Positions 36,301-47,237 of a stretch of DNA of 64,000 nt are shown here, piece after piece. Each line of letters opens with the position of its first letter. Position 1 is the first letter of the stretch. The notes below the pieces were generated by a model that saw only the letters and a list, made by a program, of their open reading frames with translations, made no database searches and was not told the origin of the DNA. Origin of the DNA: Bromus sterilis (Eukaryota > Streptophyta > Magnoliopsida > Poales > Poaceae); NCBI GenBank assembly GCA_950022295.1, contig OX465596.1, positions 4,216,001-4,280,000 of the forward strand, written 5' to 3'. Position numbers and translations under genes: made by a program.

Positions 36301-37328
36301 GCCTCTCTATAAACTTCATGGATGGGAGGCCTATCCTGCATCTCCTCCTCTGAATGAATGACTCTATGCAAGGGTGCCAGCTGCGCTCGCTGTGGCTGAA
36401 TAGTGTAACTAGGGTGCTGACCATTTACATGACCTCTGACCTCATTTTGAGGCAAAACTTGTCTCTCCTCGTTGCCTATAATGCGACGGCCAAGCGACGG
36501 TTGATTCCTCTGAAGGCTATTATTTGCAGAAGTCTCATTAGCCACAGGTATCTCCTCTCCATCAATCACATGATAAGGATACTCTTGTTCGTCCCGATGA
36601 ACGTGAATGAGACGACCGGGACGCTCTACCTGTGTCCTCCGCGGAGGAATTGGCCAGGCATCAGGTTCTGCGCGGGGTAGTGATGCCCGCATTGCGTAAC
36701 TAGGACGCTCTTGCCATGTCTGCATCACAGGAAAAGAAAGGTGTGCACTATCAGGAAAAAATCTTGATGGATGCCCAGGTGCCACTGCCAGTGGGAGTGT
36801 GCATCAATTCAGCTAGATACACTATACACTTGAAACAAGCCAGGTGAAGCAGAGCTACTACAGTATTGTACAAGGTAGAAAAATGGTAGTTTTCAATTGA
36901 ATTGCAAATTCTTCGATTCTGCAGGACCAAGATTCACAACCCAACATACCTCCCGAGCAGAAACAATGGGTGGGACAGATGCCGCGGAGCGCGGTACGAC
37001 GGCGGCCGCGGCGGCGGCAGAGGACAGAATGTAGTTCCGGAGGCGCGCGGAGTCGACGGTCAGCTCGGCGCCGCAGAGTGGGCATGAGCAGCGCGACAGC
37101 CCGACCGGCACGCTGAGGAGCTGGCCGCAGGCGCCGCACGGCAGCCTCGCCCCGCGCGCGTCCGCGGCGGAGCGCGGCAGGGGCAGCGCCCTCCGCCTGG
37201 GTGGCGGCATGAGCTCCGGAGGGAGAGACTGCGGCGTAGCGCAGTCCGGGCAGACGAACTCCGTCAGCCCCCGCTCCACCTCCAGCGTTTCCCCGCATCC
37301 ACCGCAGCGCACCTCCAAGAGATCCTCG

Positions 37329-37359
<31 letters not shown>

Positions 37360-37381
37360 TGGCTAGCGGCGGTGGCGCCAT
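33308..37381 (-). CDS. Chimeric LSD1-zinc-finger / Transposase_24 protein, paralogue B
   Basis: Exons: 37381-36950, 36719-34710, 34640-34437, 34050-33958, 33766-33323 (or on to a TGA at 33308 if the last donor is not used). This gives 1061 residues up to the last donor. Zinc ribbons: C26-C29-C44-C47 and C82-C85-C100-C103. Exon 2 (670 codons) is acidic and Gln/His-rich, with an extra block of about 240 residues not in A that includes a basic stretch (RRSERLAKDS), then the WTLPKGVQ.PVSFNTSG and APLTYVSWKK block. Exons 3-4 hold the Transposase_24 core (KWRGWKCHLKLKHYD, EQWRVLVAYWNT, TGSKSFARI). The tail is a probable coiled coil. A final exon at 33222-33127 (acceptor CCAG, TGA at 33127-33129) would join in frame but is uncertain. 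The frame is open throughout, so B is probably the more complete tandem copy. Function unknown. Confidence 0.77.
34097..34394. mobile_element. Stowaway-like MITE in intron 3 of gene B
   Basis: TA-flanked ends CTCCCTCCGTTTTCAAAA and TTTTTGAAACAGAGGGAG. It shares its position and sequence with the shortened copy in gene A, so the insertion predates the duplication. Confidence 0.75.
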
Positions 37382-37582
37382 CGGCTTGGAGCTAGGGCGT
37401 GGTTTGTGTTTCGGCGGCGGGGAGAGGAGCGCCGCAGGATGGCACGGTCACAGACTGTACTGAAAAAGAAAATGCTAGGAGCTCTGGTTTGCAGGAATTT
37501 TGTAAGTAGAAATTTTATAAAAAATAAAATTTTGTAAGTAAAATACAGTGTCTTTGAAGACCTTTAGTTACATAGGAAGGGA
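37382..37582 (-). promoter_or_regulatory. Upstream region of gene B
   Basis: GC-rich for about 70 bases, matching gene A, then AT-rich up to a Helitron-like end. No clear TATA box. Confidence 0.35.
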
Positions 37583-38009
37583 CTAGGACAATGCCCGAGC
37601 GTTGCAACGGGATAAAGTTTTAAACTTATGATAAAATATTTACGATATATATAAAATAAACTTTATATATTTTAAAAAGGCGTAAATGCATATAAGATGT
37701 TAAAACATGTGAACATTTTTCATGAGTTTTTTTATGGGTACACTTTTTCATCAGTTAGCTACATGTAGGATTTTGGATTAAAACCAACATCAAGTCACAC
37801 CCGATGGAAAAAAGTTTAAGAAGAAAGATAAGATGTTTAAAATAAAATGAAAGATAAGATGTGGCCAAACAAAGCCGAACAAACATGCGGCAAAAAGCAT
37901 GGTCTAATTATCTCATGTGCGCAATTTTTTGGTCCAGCGAAAGAGGCCCAACAAGCCGAACAAACAGAGCAACGAGACATCCATCACCCTTTATTATTAT
38001 GTATAGAGA
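37583..38009 (-). mobile_element. Small Helitron, minus orientation
   Basis: Plus-strand start CTAGGACAATGCCC followed by GAGCGTTGCAACGGGA is the complement of a Helitron 3' end (hairpin plus CTAG before T). The opposite end TCTCTATACATAATAATAAA (read on minus) fits a Helitron 5' TC end, although the base before it is not the expected A. Confidence 0.45.
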
Positions 38010-39560
38010 GCAAACATGCGTGTGCGTTGCAACGGGACAAAATAAAATGTTTGTTTTAAGACCTAAATTCATAGTTGTTTGTGATTTTAATCCCAAAATA
38101 GAAATCTCTATCGTTCGTACACTGAACTAATGAATCCCGATCTAAATCGAAATAATACTTCTTTGACGCACAAGGAAATGGAGGACCCCATCGAAGTGTG
38201 TGTGGATATTTGAATAAACTGAGCCAACCCATTAGCGCAGGAAAAATTATTCATACTAAAAATTTTAAAAAAAATGCTTGACTTAAAAATAATTGCTCTC
38301 CTCAGAACATTTTTATTTCTTGTTTATACTTATTTTACATCAGTAAGATGTTAGCAGTCAAAAAAATAATATTTCAAAAAATGTTCATACATAAAAAAGT
38401 GTATAAAAAACTTAGAATGCATTTATTAAATATTTCATACTTTAAAAATGCATTAAAATATTGGTGCATTTAAATGTGTTTAATTATTTACACATAACTA
38501 TTTTATTTTCAATTTATACAATATAATAATTATTTTTAAGAGCAAACAATTTTTAAAATGTGTGATTATTTAAGAAATCAAAGACTTTTTAAATTTATGA
38601 AAAGTGTTAGTGCAGACGCAGCACGCGAGCGACTGCGTTTACATCCTCGACCATTTTCTTTCATTAAAAAAGAAAATACATTCGGGAAAAACGAAAATAA
38701 AAATAGAATATAGCTCGGCCCATTTGATAGGCCAGATTCGTTCGTTGCCCAGGCACGCGGCGACATGCGGAAGATGGGCTGAGGCCCACGCAGCGCAACG
38801 TTTTAATTCTTTTTTTCTGAAACTATGGACTGCGGGTTTATTTAGTAAAACGTGAGGGGATTTTTTGCAAAACGTCATGATGGAAGGAGAAACCTACCTC
38901 ACTTTCCAACTATTCGCACTCAAATTTTGTAAAAATTTAAAAAATACACGTACTTAAAACTATTTTCTCTACTTGGAACGTTTTCTTTTCTTTTTATTCT
39001 TTTTTGCATCACTTTTATAAGATTTTTGCACTAAAAATAATATTTCAAACTACAATCATATATAAAAAATGTACAAAAATACATTAACACATTTATTAAA
39101 TAGTTCACACTTTCAAAATGCATTAAAATGTTGGTACACTTAAATGTGTCAAATTGTTCACACATAAACTTTTTAAGGCGTGGATTATTATTAAATAATA
39201 TATTTTTTCTAAGGGCAAATTATTTTTTAAAGTGTGAAGTGTATTTTTTGTACGATAAGATGTTGCATGTGCGCGCGGTTACAAAATTGGCCGAGTAGTT
39301 GGAGAAAATGCCAAGGCCCAAGTGTGGAAACTAAGCGTTTTATATTATCCTGCTTCAGTGTAGCACCAACCCTAAATGGGGCGTATTTCTTTTAAAGTGC
39401 AGCGCTGGTCCGGCCCAAGTAAGGAAGCAAAACGTTTTTTTCCAGTTATTACTGCAGTGCGGGTTAATTTCCAAAAATAGCAGGGACTTTTTCTATAAAA
39501 TATGTATGACGGACGAAAAAAGAGGAAAAACGCATCTCCCTTTATTATTAAGTATAAATA
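38010..39560 (-). mobile_element. Second Helitron-like remnant
   Basis: CATGCGTGTGCGTTGCAACGGGA at its left edge and, at the right, CCCTTTATTATTAAGTATA resemble the two ends of the neighbouring element. There is no CTAG at the left edge. The body is AT-rich with repeated strings such as CACTTAAATGTGT and AAATGCATTAAAAT. The boundaries are approximate. Confidence 0.3.
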
Positions 39561-40007
39561 TAAATTAGGGAAAGATTTATATTCTTATAACTCCCTTCGT
39601 AAACTAATATAAAATATTTTAAATAACTAGATCTAAAACATTTTATATTAATTTACAGAGAAAGTAGAATAGAAACCAATTCCTCACATTTTAAAGAAAA
39701 ATACATTAGTATAGACCTAATAAAAATATATTTTAATAGTAAATTAGCGGCATTTATTTTGGAGCGGAGGGAATAAGATTCAAATTAAAATAACATTTTT
39801 TCTATAAGTATACATGTCATCTCATTTGTATTTTTATTAAAAAAAGATATTATATTAAGATTAATAGCACTTTACAGAAAGAAGCGTGAAAGGACTACAT
39901 AAAGACCAGAAAGATATCTCTGCCTGGACAGAATCCTACATCCTAAGAAAGGCATCTCATAGATAAAGATGTAGAGTTAATCCTAGTAGCTAATCTAGCT
40001 AAATGGC
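39561..40007. other. AT-rich spacer with a decayed Stowaway MITE
   Basis: About 39592-39668 reads CTCCCTTCGTAAACTAATATAAAAT ... ATTTTATATTAATTTACAG, a worn Stowaway. Nothing else was recognised. Confidence 0.4.
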
Positions 40008-40017
40008 GAGCTTTAAC

Positions 40018-40421
40018 GGAAGCGTCGATTCGGTGCCCGGGTGCATCTGCATCCGGGGAGATAAAACTAAAATAAATAAATAAATAAAGGTCAACAAAAT
40101 TCAATTTATTTGTAGTGGAAGATGCTTATGTCCGAGATGTACGTGCAAAATTTGAAGATGTTTGAACATCTGAAAAGCTCGCGGCAAAAAGATAAATTTG
40201 CAGTTTTTTAAACGATACTATTCATGCACTATTTCGGGCTGAATTTTTTTTTTGTCGTGAGCTCTCTAGATATCTAAAAAAGCTCAAATTTTGCACGAAC
40301 ATATAGCTTCTAAGCATCTTTCACCATAATAAAATTTAGAATTTTTTGAGCTTTTTCATATATCTTTTCAAAAATTTCTTGTGCAAGAGCATATGAGCCT
40401 GGGCTCAGATTTAAATATCCT
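40018..40421. mobile_element. Mutator-like non-autonomous element
   Basis: 404 bp bounded by a perfect 10-bp direct repeat GAGCTTTAAC (40008-40017 and 40422-40431). The ends show imperfect inverted similarity (GGTGCCCGGGTGCAT versus TGAGCCCAGGCTCAT on the complement of the right end). The duplication length suggests the Mutator superfamily. No coding content. Confidence 0.5.
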
Positions 40422-40484
40422 GAGCTTTAACATTCAAGCTTCTTGAGATATGGTTGACCCTGTCTGCTTGGAAAAAGGAGGATG

Positions 40485-41495
40485 TGTCGTCGATATGTGA
40501 CGTCAGATGCCATGGGATGGCTAAAGTGAGGGGAAGACGCGAGGGAGAGGATGTCGATGGTGCCGGAATCGGGTTGGGTACAAGCACGGTAGAGGACACC
40601 ACGATGTACCCAGGTTCGGGGCTCTCCGGAGAGATAACACCCCTACTCCTGCTTGTCTCTTATATATCAATGCTCTGGCTACAATAACTGCTTCTCTATC
40701 TTCTCAGGGGAAGGTGAGTGCCGCCGCCGTGGGCGAGGCTCTCTCCTGCTTCCCTGAGGAGTTACTACTAGCAGTGAATGAACTGAGGGGAGAATGAGTG
40801 AATTGTGCTCTTTTTCGGATCGTCCCCCACGCAGGAGGGGTACCCGAGCTCTTATAGTGTGAGCCTGGGGTACATCGGTAACTTCACTGCCGATTGGGCC
40901 CAGCTGTCATCCTCTAATCGGCCTGGGCCCACCGACTGCTCCTCTCCGGGTGATCCGGATCCTACGAGCGGCGGTCCATGCTGTAGACCCATAGGGCATG
41001 GGGATGAACAGTGGAGCTAGGAGGTGCGGTCTTGTCGCCCTGTCCGCGGAATCGGCGGAGAGGTCGACACCGTATCTCTACCAGATCTTCGACATGACTT
41101 GGCCTCCCTGCCACCCCGATATCTCGGGATAGTGCATTTATGACCTCATAATCATACCCCCGACTGGCGTCGGGGTCAACTTTCTCCAAGGGTGGTAGGT
41201 TATTCCGATTGCGCCTGGACCGACTGGTAGTTCTTAGCAAGGTCGATTGCTCTGGGCAATCGGCCTTCCAGGTGCCTGCCTCGGCCCAGCTGCGGACCAA
41301 TCGTATGATCGTCTTTGTGAAGGAGTGGGCCGATTGCGCCTGGGCCGACTGCCGGCATTTGATACGGCTGATTGCTTCGGAGCAATCGGCCGTACATCTG
41401 CCCAGCTCGGCCCAGCTGCGGCCCAATCGGTCCATCCTTGTCTTGAAAGGTTGCTTCCGCTTGGGTTAGCCTACCCGGGTACCAATCCCCCGACA
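40485..41495 (-). repeat. 3' LTR of the Gypsy element
   Basis: 1011 bp. On the plus strand it starts TGTCGTCGATATG and ends CCCCCGACA. On the element's own strand it starts TGTCGGGGG, just after the purine-rich TTTAGGGGCTAC stretch, a likely polypurine tract. Confidence 0.95.
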
Positions 41496-41945
41496 GTAGC
41501 CCCTAAAGCTGTAAAGGTCCCATGATCATTCGACCGCGGGGCCTTTGCAGTTTTTTAATGTTTCTTCGATACCTTCCGACTGTTATGGCCTCATCGGGTG
41601 CGTCATTCCGAGTTCGTCGACCGACTCGGAGATCACACTCGGCTGGACGAATTTTCGTCCGATTGGATTTGGGTCATCCCCAATTCGTGTCTTCACTTTT
41701 TTCAGAATGAAATCTTTCGCCGATTGCATTCCAACGGTTACCTCCGATTCTTCCGGGATCCGGTCAATGAGCCGGGACCCACGACCCACGCGCGACTTGA
41801 CGTAACTGCAGGTCTCGACCCCCACGTCGCACGCCTCGCCTCCCGCGCCAGGATTCCTTGCGCCGATCTGCCGGTTGGCCTTCCTATGTGCTAGGCCACA
41901 CCGAGCCACACGGCCGCAAACGCATCCCACTCCCCTCCCCCGCCG

Positions 41946-41960
41946 CCCATATAAGCCACA
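41946..41960 (+). promoter_or_regulatory. TATA-like box for the antisense gene
   Basis: CCCATATAAGCCAC in GC-rich surroundings, followed by a CT-rich leader (CTCTTCCTTCTCCCAG) typical of plant 5' UTRs. It lies outside the LTR, so the antisense gene would have its own promoter. Confidence 0.45.
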
Positions 41961-42190
41961 GGGGAGGGCCTTTGCCTCTTCCTTCTCCCAGACACCATCT
42001 TCTTCCTCCAGCTCTTGCTCCTCCGCGCCATTGCTGCTCCGCTCGAAGCTCTCTGCCGCTCCTGCGACTTGATCTCTGCGCCCAGGATCTGCCCCGGCCA
42101 CGAACCCGCGCGCTCCTCCGCCTCCGCGGTAACTTCTCACCGCTGCTCTCGCATTCCTCGTCCTTCTTCTTTTCTCCGCCCGCGAACTCC

Positions 42191-45100
42191 ATGGCGCCAC
42201 GGCGAGATGTCTCTCAGGCGAGCCGCGGCTGCTGGAAAGGCTCGACCGCCACAGCCGGTGCCGTACAGTCTCTAATTCGCGCCCGGAAGATGCCAGCCGA
42301 GATCCAATGGCGCGTTCCCGGCGCTGAGGTCGTGCCTAATGCACATGCTGGAGAGAGGGTTGTTTTCCTTGCTCACTTTGAGCGCGGATTTGGCCTTCCC
42401 GCCAGCACCTTCTTCCGCGATTTCCTCGACTTCCACCGACTGCAACCACACCACCTTGCAGCCAACTTCATCATGATTCTTTCCGGCTTCGTCACACTCT
42501 GCGAAGGGTATCTCGGCTGCCGCCCAAGCATTGCTCTCTGGAAGCGATTCTTCAACCTCCGAGCTCACAATGCTCGGACGGGAGCCGTGGTGCCGTCTAC
42601 CACTGAAGGCGGCGAACCGAAGTATCCGACTGACATGACCGACTGCGGCAGTTTCCTTGTCGCAGCCGGCAAGCCGAGGTACAAGAGTCCCGAGATCGTC
42701 CAATCATGCAAGAATTGGCCGACCTCATTTTTCTACGTCAAGTCACCTGACCAGGGTCCCGATCTCTTGAATCTGCCCGAGTTCTCCCTCGCCCGGCCGA
42801 CTGAAAAACACCAATGGTCGCTGAAGTATGGCCTCGGAGATTGCGATGTCGACGCCCAGGTCGCCAGGATCACCCAGATCGAGCAAGAAGGACTTCTCTC
42901 GACTGACCTGGTAGCCGCTTGGCTTCAAGTCCGAGTGCTCCCCCTTCAGCGCCGAGTGCACCGCATCTGTGATATGTCGGGCCCTCGAGACCCCACTCGG
43001 CTCTGCACATGGCGGGTGAAGAAAGAAGACCTCTGCGCCAGAGTGAAGGCTATCACATCTAGCCCTTTGCCTGACCCCTTCCGCTTCGGGCTCGACTGCC
43101 TCACTCGCCACCAGAGACCGCCTGTGGTATGCTCCGATTGCTTTCTTCTTCCGATTGCTTTTTCTCCTTAGCTTCTCTGATTACTTTTATCTTCTCTCCC
43201 AGCATTTCATTCGGTCCAATTTGATGGAAGACGACCAGGTGGCCGGCGTGTATGCCCCCGACTGCGCAGAAGACGACCCCGCCGACTTTGAGTATAACGG
43301 CGATGTCCCTTCCGCCGAGTCCGGGGACGATGATGATGATGACGTCGAGTCTTCCGGAGAATCCTCCGATTCTACAGATGCAGACGACGCTGATGCTGAG
43401 GCCGCCGACCCCCAGAGGATCGACACTCGACCGACAGCTCAAGGGGGTACGCCTGACCCTTCCCTTGAGCAATTTTTGGCCGAATGGAGTGATGACGATA
43501 GTGTCTCAAAGGCCGATGGTTCTGATGCAGCTCCTCGTACCAAACCTCCGAAGGCGCCGGTTAAGCGCACTTCGGCAACCAGCTCCTCCACTGGTGCTGC
43601 TCCCAACAAGGCCGCTAAGGTAGCGTCGACAACCACCAAGGGCAAACAACCCCAGGTGACGACGACCCGAAGGCCGACTTCCCAGGCGCCGCTGGATGTC
43701 GCCCCGCTGAGATGCCGGATGCCTTCTGGCGCACCAAGAACAGTCGGGTATGCTTTTATCTTCATGCCTTGCACTATACTGTCCTTCCTTATACTGATTC
43801 ACCTCCTCTTTCTTCTTTCCGGGAACCGATTGGGCTTGACGACGTCGACGCCGACATTCCAGTCCGCGCTAGCGTCGTCATCTCGCCTGCTGCATCTGTC
43901 GCCGCCATCCATAAACGGCCGCCTGCTTCTCATCGCTCCTCCAAGGATGCCGAGCGCGCTGCCAAGAAGGCCTGGCTTGAGACGATTAAGAAGACTTCTT
44001 TCTCCTCCTTTGCTTCCAAGACTTCCAAGAATGCAGCTGATCGGGGAGCTACTGGTGGCAGAGGAACACAATCGGTCGACCCGATTGCCCCGTCTCCGCC
44101 ACGCCGCTCCGACCCGACCTCCACTGTCGTGACTACTACTGCTCCGATTGCCACATCCGAACCACCGACAGTGACGACTCCGTCGCCAATCGTGGTGTCC
44201 GCTCCGCCGATTGTAATGACTGTGCCACCGGTTGTACTGTCCGCGCCGTCGACGGTGACGACCCTGCCGCCAGTTGCCGTTATCACCTCCGCTTCAGTTC
44301 GTCCGGTTGCGCCGCCACCACAACCGGGTGCCTCCGGCCCTCAGGTGACGTCGATGCCACTAACCTTCACCACTGCTGCCTCCGCCGCTGCTCAAACTTT
44401 GGTGCCAGCGCCGACCTCCTCTGCGTTGGAAGTTCTGATGCGCTCGGTGGACCAATTCCGGGCCGAATATTCTCGCGCCCGTCACGTCGGCACCGAGCCT
44501 GACGCTTCACACCGCCCTCAAGACCCTCTGACGACCACTCTCAGTCGGGTAAATGAATTTGCCGACGCCCTTGCTCGGGACCTCCAACAGCTCAACCGTC
44601 ATCACATGGTAAACTCTTGACTTTCCTTTTATGTCTTTCCTTTACTCGGGAAGCTTTTCTTCCGGTGGGTGCGCGCAAGCGCACCCACTGGGTGTAGTCC
44701 CCGAGATTCGGGCCGGTTGCTTGCAATCGGTTCGGATCTTTTATACTCTTTGCATTATCTCTTGCTTTCCTTCAATCGGAAGACTTTTCTTCCGGTGGGT
44801 GCGCGCAAGCGCACCCACTGGGTGTAGTCCCCGAGATTCGGGACGGTTGCTTGCAATCGAATCGGATCTTCTTTTGACTGTCGTATCTCTAAACTCCCTC
44901 TTGTTATTCCTCGCAGGCTGTTATGGAAGAAAGGCGCGAGGTCTTCGAAAAGCTCCTCGATGCTTACACCGCCGGCCTCCGAACTCTCGCCCAGGCCCAG
45001 CTGGAGGTCAATAATCAATCGGCCGAGATCAATAAACTGAAAGGTAACTTCTATACCATTTCTGTTTTCTCTCCGATTGACAGTCACTCTTGTACTCATA

Positions 45101-46220
45101 TCTTCATGTTCTCTTATAGCTTCTGTTCCCATGGTAGATAACCTTCAGGGCCGAATTTCTGAATTGACTGCAGAACTCAACCAGCATGGCCCAGCACTCG
45201 CCAAAGCCAAGGAAGAAATGACCCGACTGCAGGGGGTAGAAACTGATCTAACTCGGACTATCCAAAGCCTTCGTTCTGAGATGGTTGCCCTTGAAAGAAA
45301 ACATCTGGACGACCTGGCTGCCCTGACGGCTACTGGTGATGGTCTCCTTGCCGAGCGAGATGCTGCCGTCGCTGCCCGAGAAGCCTTGCAAGCTGAGAGG
45401 GACGAAGCAGTTGTTGCGCGGGATTCCATTCGACGGGATCACGACGAACATGTCGCCAAGTTTGAAGAATTGGAGAAACGCAGCTATGAAGAGACCACCC
45501 GATTGCGCCGCCGAGCCAAAGGCTTCTGTGACACAAATACCGAGATGGACGTCCTCCTTAGCGGTAAGTGTTTCCTGCATCCGAGTGCACTTTCCAATTG
45601 CTTTCCTCTTTTATCTTGTTGCTCATGCTTTCTTTCGTGACGCAGAGGCTTGGCCTGAGTCTGAAGCAGCTGCCTACGCGGCCGTAGCTAAGTCCCGAGA
45701 AGAAACTGTTGCTGCCGGAGGGACCTGTCAACTTGAAGACAACGTCTGGACTCGGCACGAATATATGATTGGCACAGAAGCTCGCATCCCTGTTATCAAG
45801 GGAATTGCATTGTCATTCAAGCTCGGCATCCTGAAAATTGCTGAATCACTATGGTCACCGACTGAGCTTAAGGTCGGACTCCAAAAAATGAAAAACGCCG
45901 CTGGTTCCTCCGCCGGCACCCGCGAGCCTGGAACACAAGACGAAGAGGATTCTGACAAGGGGGAGGCTCCGAATGCTACCACTGAGCAGACTCGGACTCT
46001 CCTTAAGGCCATCCCACGTCGGATCGACGTTCTGCTGAACTCTGCAGGTCGGACTGGTGCAGAGACTGCTCTCCAGACTGTGCTGAGCTGGTACCCTCAG
46101 GTGAAGCTTTCCCAACTCTATAGCCTCAGAGAAAACGCTGCCGACCTGCTTGAGAAGACCTATACCGAGGTAAATCGGCTAGCCAGCACTATGGTGAACT
46201 GGTTCTCTCCGTACGAGTAA
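42191..46220 (+). pseudogene. Antisense spliced gene of the Gypsy element (Transposase_28-like)
   Basis: It runs opposite to gag-pol. Exons: 42191-43126, 43203-43747, about 43822-44608, 44917-45043, 45120-45563, 45646-46220. Exon 1 encodes the domain known as putative gypsy-type transposon (Transposase_28): HFERGFGLPASTFFRDFLDF, then LCEGYLG and WKRFFNL. Exon 2 is acidic (DDDDDD), exon 3 Pro/Thr/Val-rich, and exons 4-6 coiled-coil-like (LAQAQLEVNNQ, AERDAAVAAREAL). A TATA-like CATATAAG at 41949-41956 lies 240 bases above the ATG. Two defects: the acceptor of exon 3 reads CG instead of AG, and TAA at 46218-46220 is followed by 71 more open codons to TGA at 46434-46436. Function in these elements is unknown. 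Confidence 0.7.
44665..44818. repeat. Duplicated hairpin unit in intron 3 of the antisense gene
   Basis: A perfect 10-bp stem with a GCAA loop (GTGGGTGCGC ... GCGCACCCAC) occurs at 44665-44688 and again at 44795-44818. The spacing is 130 bp and the flanks match (TTTTCTTCCG before, TGGGTGTAGTCCCCGAGATT after), so a unit of about 130 bp is tandemly duplicated. Confidence 0.8.
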
Positions 46221-46436
46221 ACTCCGTATCTCGACGAGGGAGGGAACCCGCTCGCTGCACCTTCAATCTCTGGCCTGGCCGAGGAGCTTTCTGATAGCGG
46301 CTCATCCCATACCTCTCCGAGATCCAAGCGGACTGGTGCCACATCTTCTCAAGCGCAATCGGAACCAGATGCTGCGCACGCTGATCCGACTGCCCCGACC
46401 TCTAGCCCCGTGCCTCCGACTGCTCCGACTTCCTGA

Positions 46437-47237
46437 GCCATGCCCCCGACTATGTTACTTGCTGTAGTTTGCCGACACTGGATCGGCCTTATCTCATTTT
46501 ATTTTTTTGACTATTTGCTTGTAAGACATAATTTTAATTCTGTCGATACTCACTGGGTGTGACTTCGATGTAATGAACTTATTCGGCCTAGGGCCTGCTA
46601 TCTCTGATGCAATCCGATTGCTTGGTCTTTGCTTTTACTTGTGCGATCAACTTTGCGTCTTTGTCGGTTTCCTTTATCGATCTGCACTTGGGATGTCTAC
46701 CGTGTCTGCCTTGCTGCCGTCATACGGCCTGCAATCGGATCAACGGTAGATTACCAGCCAAGGTTCGATAAGCTTTTTATTTTTCACACGACAAGGTTTA
46801 ACGCAAAGGATTCTGCGACAGTGGGAGCCGATTGCTCGCTACCAGGCTCGATGCCTTGGTTTGCAGCGCAATCGGTAACTTTGTCTTATCGGATATGCCC
46901 TTGGTGGAGCGTTTCGAATTGCTTCCCAGGAACTTGTACTACCGACTGCCCCAATCGCAACCCTTCTCAATGCCACAAACCTTTTAGTGATTTGCGCTTG
47001 AGCTAGGTGCCGAGTTGAGTGCCCGCCCGCAGTCCCCGTGCCTCGATGGCCTATTCGCCTGACCTTGTGGTCAGTCAGTCCCCGGGTGCGTTACGCACGT
47101 CTCGGGTATGATTGAGCGTTGCTGACTGAGGCTAGCTCTTTGAATGCAATTATACAAAGGTAATCGAATGCTCATTTTCAGAGGCATGATAGCTTTTACT
47201 AATTGTTTGCCGAATGGCTTACACAAATTTCTGCCGC
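46437..47237. other. Non-coding gap between the convergent gag-pol and antisense genes
   Basis: No open frame of interest. It contains a further small hairpin (GTGCGTTACGCAC near 47086) next to CAGTCCCCGGG, like the duplicated hairpin 2.3 kb away. The 3' ends of both transcripts must fall here or near. Confidence 0.45.

Larger units (their letters stand above)
32275..37455 (-). repeat. Tandem duplication unit 2 (gene B); partner at 26098-30354
   Basis: Colinear with unit 1 in the same orientation. It is longer mainly because exon 2 has an extra block of about 700 nt and the intron 3 MITE is full length. Confidence 0.8.

Noticed and set aside
27224..37381. Genes A and B as active CACTA/En-Spm transposons
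   Set aside because: No CACTA-type inverted ends were seen around them and no DDE transposase domain is present. They have normal multi-exon structure and a host-like zinc-finger exon.
41858..42190. Upstream start for the antisense gene of the Gypsy element
   Set aside because: The frame is open upstream, but the TATA-like box at 41949 and a CT-rich leader place transcription start after it. The ATG at 42191 is the first suitable one.
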